Shown one piece after another: positions 21,851 to 64,000 of a stretch of DNA of 64,000 nt (within the stretch, counting starts at the first letter, position 1; each line of letters opens with the position of its first letter). The notes below the pieces were generated by a model that saw only the letters and a program-made list of their open reading frames with translations, did not search any database and was not told the origin of the DNA. Source of the DNA: Doris montereyensis (Eukaryota > Mollusca > Gastropoda > Nudibranchia > Dorididae); assembly GCA_037039925.1 (NCBI GenBank), contig JAXRKP010000186.1:145225-209224 (forward strand), read 5' to 3'. A program made the position numbers and the translations under genes.

Positions 21851-24800
21851 TTATTCATTCTTTATCAGTTCCCATTCTACCTTTCGGTGTATGAGTTCAA
21901 ATGCCCGAGATGATCTTTCTCCATAATGCCCTGTCCTAGCATTTTCTGTTTCCTTCAAAAAATGTTAAATTTCTATGCTTTAATGCCTCTTCTTCCGACC
22001 TTCTCCGAGGTCTGCCTTTTAGTATTTTATCTTGGGCTTTAGTATGTATACTGATTTAGCTATTCTATTGTCATTCATTCTGTTTACATGCCCAAATTAT
22101 CTCGATTGATTTATTTGTATCTTCGTTTTTATGCCATCTGCTTTGGTTTGATCTCTTATTGTTGTGTTTCAGATTTTGTCTCTTTTAGTTTTTTCTTACT
22201 ATTCTTCTTAGATATTTTATTTCAGCTGCCTGTACTCTACTGTCTGAGGTCCAGGTTTCGCTGCCATAGAGGAGAGTTTGACAATACACTGTGTTGTATA
22301 GTGCCATTTTGGTTTTTGTTGATAATTCTTGTTTACCTGCAAATGCCTTTCCTAGATGGCTATATGTTGCACTTGCCTTTTTGGATTCTCTAACTGATTT
22401 CTTCTCTTAGTTTTCCCTCTGAGTTAATCATTACTCCTAGGTAATTGTAGCTTTAAACTTGTTCTAAATTCTCCTGCCCAATTTAAGATTTCGTGTTATA
22501 GCTTCCGTAGTTACTAACACTGTTTTGGTTTTCTTTGCATTTACTCTCATTCCTCTTTTATTTAATTCATTGTTCATAATGTTGATATTCGACTGAAGGT
22601 CCCTTTCTGATTTTCCATAAATGTGATAAAGAAAAGACGACTTAGGATAACAACCCTGTCTTATTCCTATATCTACATCAAATTCTTCTGATAAATTTCC
22701 AGCTACTCTCACTGCACATGTTGGTTTATTAAAAAACATTTTTAATGGCTTCTATTAAATTTTGTTCTTCATTGTGCTCTTTTAAGGAATGCCATAGTTC
22801 GTTCCTCCTCACAGTGTCAAATGCCTTTTTTAAGTCTGTAAAACACTGGTGCAAGTCAATGTTTCTCTCAAGGAATTTTTCTATTATTTGTCTAAATGTA
22901 AATATGTGGTCTTGTACACTTCTTCCTGGTCTAAATCCACTCTGATGTTCTTCAATCTGATCCTCTACTTTTCCTTAGTCTCATTTCCAGTATCCTGGCA
23001 TACAATATTCCTGGTACGCTAGTAGTGATATCCCTCTACAGTTTGAACATTCCATAGTTGATCCTTTCTTGTGTATTGGTACTACCGTTCCCTTTTTCCA
23101 TTCGGCTGGCACCTGCTCGAATTTCCATGCTTTTTGGCATATTGCATGTAGTAGTTTGTTTGCCTCTCCCCTTGGTTTTTAATCATTTCTGGATAAACTT
23201 TATCTGCTCCTGAGGCTTTTCCTAATTTCACTTTTCTTATAGCTGTTTGGATTTCTTCCATTGATATATCTACATCTTCAGCCGTCTCATGTGGATTACT
23301 TGTTACTCTTACTAATTGATCTTTACTCCTTGTTTCATATGTTCTGGATGGATTATATAATTGTTGAAATTACTTTCTCCACCTTTCCATGATTTGACTG
23401 TCTTCTCATGCTCTTCATTGCCCCCCAGAACAGCTTTTAGTTTCCTTGATAGCTTTCTTGAAGTCTTTGTCCAAACACTTCCCATTATTTCTGTTTTTGC
23501 TTTCCTCACTTCCTCTTTGGCGATAGTTCTTTTATTCACGTATAATCTATCCTGTCCTCTGGTCTCTTTGTTTGCAAGTATTTCTTCCAGGCGTTCTTCT
23601 CTTCTTTGATCCTAGTCTTGACATTATAATTCCACCATGTTGTTCTTTTCGTATCTCCTTTAATTTATTTCCTACCACAGACCTCTTCAGTACAACTCAA
23701 GAGTGTTTCTTTATACATTTGCCACTTTTCTTCTATTGTGCTATCATTCAGATCCATCTGCCTTTCACTGATAAATCTTTTTATCCTGGATTGGTATATC
23801 TGTTTTATTATTGGTTTATTTAGTTCCTCTTTTTGAGTTTAGTAGATTTCTTTTCTTTCCTTTTCTGTTTGTTTTCTTCAGTCAGTAATCTCATTTTGCC
23901 AATCACTAGGTAATGATCACTAATTATTTCAACTCTTCCATTGTACAGTAAAAAAAGGAGCTGCTAACTATTATGTAGTCTATGATTGATTTTTCACACC
24001 TGTCTTGATTTATTCTTGTATATTTGTGGATATCTTTATGAGGAAAAAATGTGTTAGCTACTTTTATGATATTATTTAGGCAATGATCTATTAGTCTCTA
24101 TCCATTTGGGGGAGTTGTCTCTCCTTCTGTACCTATCACTCCTAAAACCGTTAGTTCCTGTTTGTGTTTAAGATTCTCTGCAGCTGTTTGTAAATCATTT
24201 TCGATGATATCTTTTTCTTCTTTAATGGCGTCTTTGTGTGGTCCATAAGCCATTCATAATTTAATTTCTCTTCGCTTTGGTTTAATATTTACCTCTAATA
24301 GCCATGGGTTTATAAATTTACAACTGTTTAGTAGCTTTTCATGCCTTTTATGCACTAGGAGGCCTATTCCTACTCTAGCTCTATCTTTGACATCTACACC
24401 TGAGGAGATTAAAATATCATTTGGTCCTTCATTTTCTATTCCTTGTCCTTTTTCTTTGTTTCTGTAATAGCCAAAATGTCAACTTTGAATATTTTCATTT
24501 CTTTAATTAATTCTAACTCTTTTCCATTTATTGCCCTAACATTCCATGGTCCAAAAATCATAGTCCGTGTTCGTTTCCATTTTCGTCGTTGAAAGGTCAA
24601 GCTGGGTATATTGCATTTATTTCCCTGAATCATTTTGGTTTTGGATAAGCAGGTGATTAGTCTACTGAAGCCTAGGTAGATGGTGGGGCTGTCATCTTGA
24701 GGCCCCTACCAGACATTGTTATTTTCTGTAAGGGTTAACTCCCTTAGCCTTTAGTCATTCAAAACCAGCCTGCAAAGGCAACAGGTTGTTATTTTCTGTC

Positions 24801-24982
24801 AGGGTTAACTCCCTTAGCCTTTGGTCAGTCAAGACCGGCCTGCAAGGCAGCAGGTTGTTTTCTGTCAGGGTTAACTACCTTAGCCTTTGGTCAACGCAAG
24901 GCCGACCTGCAAGGCAGCAGGAGACTCGTGGAGGATGGGATCATCTACTCCCCATACATGTGCTTACCTGTCCACTGCCTGG
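21851..24982 (-). mobile_element. RTE-like retrotransposon, copy 3
   Basis: Long minus-strand copy: degenerate tail at about 21,851-21,870, C-terminal region to about 22,380, RT about 22,390-23,230 (NNELNKRGMRVNAKKTKTVL, RVAGNLSEEFDVDIGIRQGC), linker about 23,230-23,900, endonuclease about 23,900-24,580 and 5' monomers 24,715-24,920. A perfect 13-bp target duplication TTACCCAAAGCCT flanks it (21,838-21,850 and 24,983-24,995). Part of the RT palm that includes the FADD motif is deleted near 22,617. The ORF is interrupted throughout. Confidence 0.92.
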
Positions 24983-24995
24983 TTACCCAAAGCCT

Positions 24996-25736
24996 ACAGC
25001 AATTTTACCCGTCACTAGCTAACCTAAGTTAATGTTCATTTTTAAAGATTTAGATAAAAAATTTTTACATAATTTCACAAGTAAATCAGACAAGTAAAGA
25101 GGGAATTTGAGGAGACAAAGGAACTATATGAAGGAAAAGGTAATGAAAGAATAAAAGAAATACACATTAGACAGAGAGAGAGAGATGTGATGAAGATTTT
25201 GACTCTTGTGATACTGGATGTTGTGAAAATCGATAAAGAAGAAATCTAAAGAGAGAAGGAAGGCTTGGAAATCACAACTTTATTTGTGGTGTGAGTCTTG
25301 CACTCCCTCATCAGTTGGTAAAGAAACACGGAAAACAATGTGTCTAATCAATTGGACTAAGACAGACTCAACCAATAAAGGGTAGAGTAGGTTATATTCC
25401 ATTCCAAAGGCAGGGGCCAACAAGAGTGACGAATTGATCCGCATGGCGCAGTTACCCGACTTTACCCTAGATTTGGATTCATGTATGGAGATAGAATCTT
25501 AATAAATTATATTTTTAAGTTTACTCAAATATTCAAAGCAAGAGACATGGAACCAAATGAGGCTGAAACTGTAAAGAAGATATCTAGAGTCTAATAGATC
25601 TAAACTTAAATTAACACTATAAATTATATTGGGAATCTAGAGTTTGTTGACTTTTCTAGATTTTACACCTTGTTACTTAAAAATTAACTTTAAGTACTGA
25701 TTGAAATCATCAAAATGCATTTTCTGTATTTTACAG
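24996..25736. other. Upstream flank or 5' intron of JAK; no gene seen
   Basis: AT-rich with a short AG patch at about 25,172-25,186. A poly-pyrimidine tract and AG acceptor (TTTTACAG) end at 25,736. No promoter element can be argued with confidence. Confidence 0.5.
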
Positions 25737-25752
25737 AGATTTTAAACTCAAC

Positions 25753-60283
<34,531 letters not shown>

Positions 60284-60337
60284 GTAGGTATAACTGAAAG
60301 GCTAGTAACGGTCACTATTAAACGTTGTTCTTGAACA

Positions 60338-62722
60338 AATCTTTCTTTCTTTCTTTATCAGCTCCCATTCTACCTTCCGGTGTATGCCCGAAATGATCTT
60401 TCTCCAGGCTAGCAATTTCTGTTTCCTTCTGTGAAAGTTCTTTGCTTAAATGCCTCTTTTATATCTTCTTCCCACTTCCTCTGAGGTCTGTCTTTTGGTC
60501 TTTTACCTTGAGTTTTAGCGCTGTATACTGATTTAGCTATTCTAATATCATTCATTCTGTTGCCCATACCATCTCAGTTGATTTATTTCTATCTTAGTTT
60601 TTATGCCATCTGCTTTGGTTTGATCTCGTATTGTTGTGTTTCTCATTTTGTCTCTTTTAGTTTTCCCTACTACAGATTTTTCATTTCAGCTGCCTGTACT
60701 CTACTGTATTCCTTACTAAGGTCCAGATTTCACTGCCATAGAAGAGAGTAGGACAATAAACTGTGTTGTATACTGCCATTTTGGTTTTTGTTGACATAAC
60801 TTGTTTACCTATAAATGCCTCTCCTATATGGTTATATATTGCACTTGCCTTTTTGATTCTCTGGCTGATTTCTTCTTTTAGTTTTCCCTCTGAGTAAATC
60901 ATTACTCCTCTGCCCAATTTAAGATTTTGTGTTTTAGCTTCTCTGGTTACTAGCATTGTTTTGGTTTTCTTTGCATTTTCTCTCATTCCTCTTTTATTTA
61001 ATTTATTATTCATCATGTTGATATTCGACTGAAGGTCCCTTTCTGATTTTCCAAACAACTAAATCATCAGCAAATGAAAGCATTGATGCATTTACTGGTT
61101 GAGCTTCCACATACCTACATTGATTTTTTCATGTTTGAGGATGCCTTTGTGACTGAATCCATACATGTGATAAACAAAAAGAGGACTTAGGGTACAACCC
61201 TATCTTACTCCTATATCTACATCAAATTCTTCAGATACATTTCCAGCTACTCTCACTGCACATGTTGGTTTATTGTAAAAACTTTTAATGGCTTTTAAGG
61301 AGTGCCATAGTTCATCTCTCCTCACATTGTTAAATGCCTTTTCTAAGTCTATAAAACACAGATGCAACTCAATGTGTCTCTCAAGGAATGTTTCTATTAT
61401 TTGTCTAATTGCAAATATGTGGTCTTGTACACTTCTTCCTGGTCTAAATTCACTCTGATGTTCTTCAATCTGATCTCTACTCTTTTCTTTAGTCTCATTT
61501 CCAGTATCCTGGCATACACTTTTCCTTGTACGCTAAGTAGTGATATCCTCTATAGTTTGAGCATTCCGTAATTGATTCCTACTTGTATATTGGTACTACT
61601 GTTCCATTCTTCCAGTCGTCTGGCACCTGTTTTGACTTCAATGCTTGGTGACATATTGCATGTAGTAGTTTGTCTGCCTCTCTCCCTTGGTTTTTAATCA
61701 TTTCTGGATAAACTTGATCTGCTCCTGGAGCCTTTCCTAATTTCACTTTTCTTATAGCTGTCTGGAGTTCTTCCATTGAGATATCTACATCTTCAGCTGT
61801 CTCGTATGGCTTACTTGTTACTCTTACTAATTGATCTGTACTCCTTGTTTCATATGTTCTGGAGGGATTATGTAATTGGTGAAAATACTTTCTCCACGTT
61901 TCCAAGTCTCCTTTCGTTATTTCTCTTTTTGGCGTTCTTAATTTGTCATATTGGGCATGCTTTGGTCTTTCTCATGCTCTTTTTGCTCCCCAGAACAGCT
62001 TTTGATTTCCTTGATAGCTTTCTTGAAGTCTTTGTCCAACACTTCCCACTGTTCCTGTTTTGCTCTCTAACTTGCTCTTTGGTGATAGTTTTTTACTCAT
62101 GTAATCTATCTATCCTCTAGTCTCTTTGTTTGCAAGTATTTCTTCCAGGCATCCTTCTTTTCTTTGATCTTAGTCTTGACATTCTCATTCCACCATGCTG
62201 TTCTTTCCTATCTCCTTTAATTTGTTTCCTACCACAGACCTTTTCATTACAACTTGCCACTTTTCTTCTATTGTGTTATCATTCAGATCCATCTGCCTTT
62301 CACTGATAAATCCTTTATTGGTTTATTTAGTTCTTCCATTTTAAGTTTATTAGCTTTTTTCTCTTTCCTTTTCTGTTTGTTTTCTCCAGTCAGTAATCTT
62401 ATTTTGGCAATCACTAGGTGATGATCACTAAATATTTCAGCTCCTCTGTTTACTCTTGCATCCAATGTACTTTAAAAAAGGGAGCTGATAACTATGATGT
62501 TGTCTATGATTGACTTTTCACATCTGTCTTCATTTGCTCTTGGATATTTGTGGATATCTTTATGAGGAAAAAAGGTGTTGGCTATTTTCAAGTTTTTCTT
62601 TTGACAAAAATCTGTTAGTCTCTCTCCATTTGGAGAAGTTATTGTCTCTCCTTTACCTATTATTCCTCCTGATGTTTCTACATTGTTGCCTACTCTTCCT
62701 TTTGGTTTAATATTTACCTCCA
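60338..62722 (-). mobile_element. RTE-like copy 8, internally deleted, downstream of last JAK exon seen
   Basis: TTTCTTTCTTTA tail, C-terminal region, RT about 60,880-61,700 (NNKLNKRGMRENAKKTKTML; FADD present; IRKVKLGKAPGADQVYPEMI upstream), linker about 61,700-62,280, endonuclease about 62,283-62,720 (GRVGNNVETSGGIIGKGETI). Several short deletions remove part of the palm and endonuclease. No target duplication recognised. Copies 1 and 2 have FADG; this one keeps FADD. Confidence 0.88.
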
Positions 62723-62744
62723 ATTTCCATTTCCAATTTCCGTT

Positions 62745-64000
62745 TCAATTTCCATCATCTTTATTGTTCCTTTAAAAGGAAATTATACTTGTGTTATCAC
62801 AATTTCCGTTTGAAAAATAAAAGGAATACATCAATGCATTCAAATTAAAAACAAATTTAACTTAATTAATCATTAAATGTTTAGATTTTAGGAGAAGTAT
62901 ACACAAATTCAAAGGTGGGTAAATAAATGCGGTGCGTCACCATCCATCAATTTACATTTCTTAAACATTGTGAGGAAAACGCCCTTGTGCTTTAAAAAGT
63001 AAGGTATGGTCAAGCTTTCGTATGGCACTTGGAAGAAAAGATCTAAAATATCTCTCAGTGCGGGATTTTAAATGTATAAGTCGACCGCTTCTACTACTTG
63101 TTTTGGGTATGGAGAAAAGAGGGTGGGTGTTGTCTTTAAGTATACTCCTGAGTTTGATCTTGCATTGAATCTCATACAGATCTTTAAAGTTCTCCGGCTC
63201 TACATCATTTATGAGTTTCCCTATGTGTTTAAAGTGTCTATTAAATTTCTTCTTTTCTCTATCTCTTGTATTTCCTCCCCATGCAGTTATACTAAAAATA
63301 ATAATACTCTTTATGCAAGCTTGATGGAAAAGTCTTATTAGAGTGTTATCGATTTGAAACTTATAAAGCTTCTGATAAAATACATTCTTTTGTTCACGTT
63401 CTTTAAAACTATAGTTTTGATTGTTTTTGCCATTCTAGCCTCTCAATCTCATCAAAAATTATCCCAAGATATTTATATTCATTAACTTTTTCAACTGTTT
63501 CATCTTTTATAACAATATCATTATGGATGTTATTTGTCTTTCTAAAATCAAGAATCATTTCTTTTGTTTTGTTAACATTAAGTTGTAAATAATTGTCATC
63601 ACACCATTTTACAAACCTTTTGATTTCTTGAGCATAATTGATTAGATCTACTTCTGACATGATAAGAGCTTGGATAGATGTATCATCTGCATATTTTATT
63701 ATTGGGATGTTTTCAAACGCAGTTTTACAATCATTAGTGTAGATAGAAAAGAGTATAGGTGCAAGGACAGTCCCCTGGGGTGCTCCAGTGTTTGTTACAA
63801 TTACTGACAAGTCAAAAATACCATTCTCCGATTTTAATCTAACAAATTGAGGTCTGTTGGTCAGAAAATCTAAGATCCAGAGAGTTTTTTTCCCAAACCT
63901 ATACTACAAATTTAGGAATCAGGATGTGTGGCTGTATTGTATTAAAAGCACTTGAAAAATCAACGAAAAGAGTTCTGACATAGCTTTTTGGAGTATCAAG
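62745..64000 (-). mobile_element. L2/Rex-like LINE, 3' part, continues beyond window
   Basis: 3' UTR 62,745-63,400 (unbroken version of 2,108-2,677 plus 6,040-6,260) and RT from 63,405 to the window end. It contains the single-copy state of the site where the MITE at 2,221 inserted. Confidence 0.85.
63409..64000 (-). CDS. L2/Rex-like reverse transcriptase, partial
   Basis: Leftwards from 64,000: LDTPKSYVRTLFVDFSSAFN (palm A), a stop-containing segment, then NTGAPQGTVLAPILFSIYTN, IIKYADDTSIQALI (catalytic YADD), WCDDNYLQLNVNKTKEMILD and VNEYKYLGIIFDE. An RNA-templated DNA polymerase of a LINE. 63,810-63,409 is open for 133 codons, but a stop and frame change near 63,900 break it from the palm A block. 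Confidence 0.82.

Overview
The window looks like AT-rich nuclear DNA from an invertebrate animal. It has introns with GT-AG borders, many non-LTR retrotransposons, tRNA-derived SINEs, TIR elements, long (AG)n/(TC)n microsatellites and a split Janus-kinase (JAK) gene. The repeat content fits a mollusc, perhaps a gastropod. That placement is inference; a bilaterian animal is all the sequence shows firmly.

Layout. 1-25,700 is a repeat graveyard with no host gene recognised. It holds purine microsatellites, an L2/Rex-like LINE carrying a palindromic MITE and then split by an RTE-like LINE (2,687-6,030), a short non-autonomous retroelement with a 16-bp target duplication (6,490-6,987), and a second LINE family (LINE-B, about 8,440-15,340). 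LINE-B is itself split by another RTE copy (10,217-13,568) and by an (AG)n expansion. Further on are a LINE tail, a SINE-like unit, a pogo/Tigger-like TIR element, a 5'-inverted RTE copy and a third long RTE copy (21,851-24,982).

25,737-60,283 (+) carries one host gene, a JAK-family non-receptor tyrosine kinase. It is spread over at least 13 recognisable exons coding, in order, FERM, SH2-like, JH2 pseudokinase and the N-terminal two thirds of the JH1 kinase, ending in the activation segment. The remaining kinase exons must lie beyond 64,000. JAKs normally bind cytokine receptors through FERM-SH2 and phosphorylate STATs. Splice sites are mostly intact, but the reading frame is broken by about eight single-base indels, often in homopolymers, and by one in-frame TAA. 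The locus is therefore either a decaying copy or a real gene in an assembly with uncorrected indels. Its introns hold minisatellites, SINEs, five RTE insertions, an L1/Tx1-like LINE, a TIR element and arrays of several hundred bp of (TC)n/(AG)n. 60,338-64,000 is RTE plus L2/Rex LINE sequence that continues off the end.

The item most worth follow-up is a fold-back insertion of about 240 bp at 30,438-30,676, inside an RTE copy. It has a 12-bp target duplication and carries hammerhead-ribozyme-like core motifs on both strands, as expected of a Penelope-type or retrozyme-type element. Target duplications identified by eye give a clear nesting order for many insertions.
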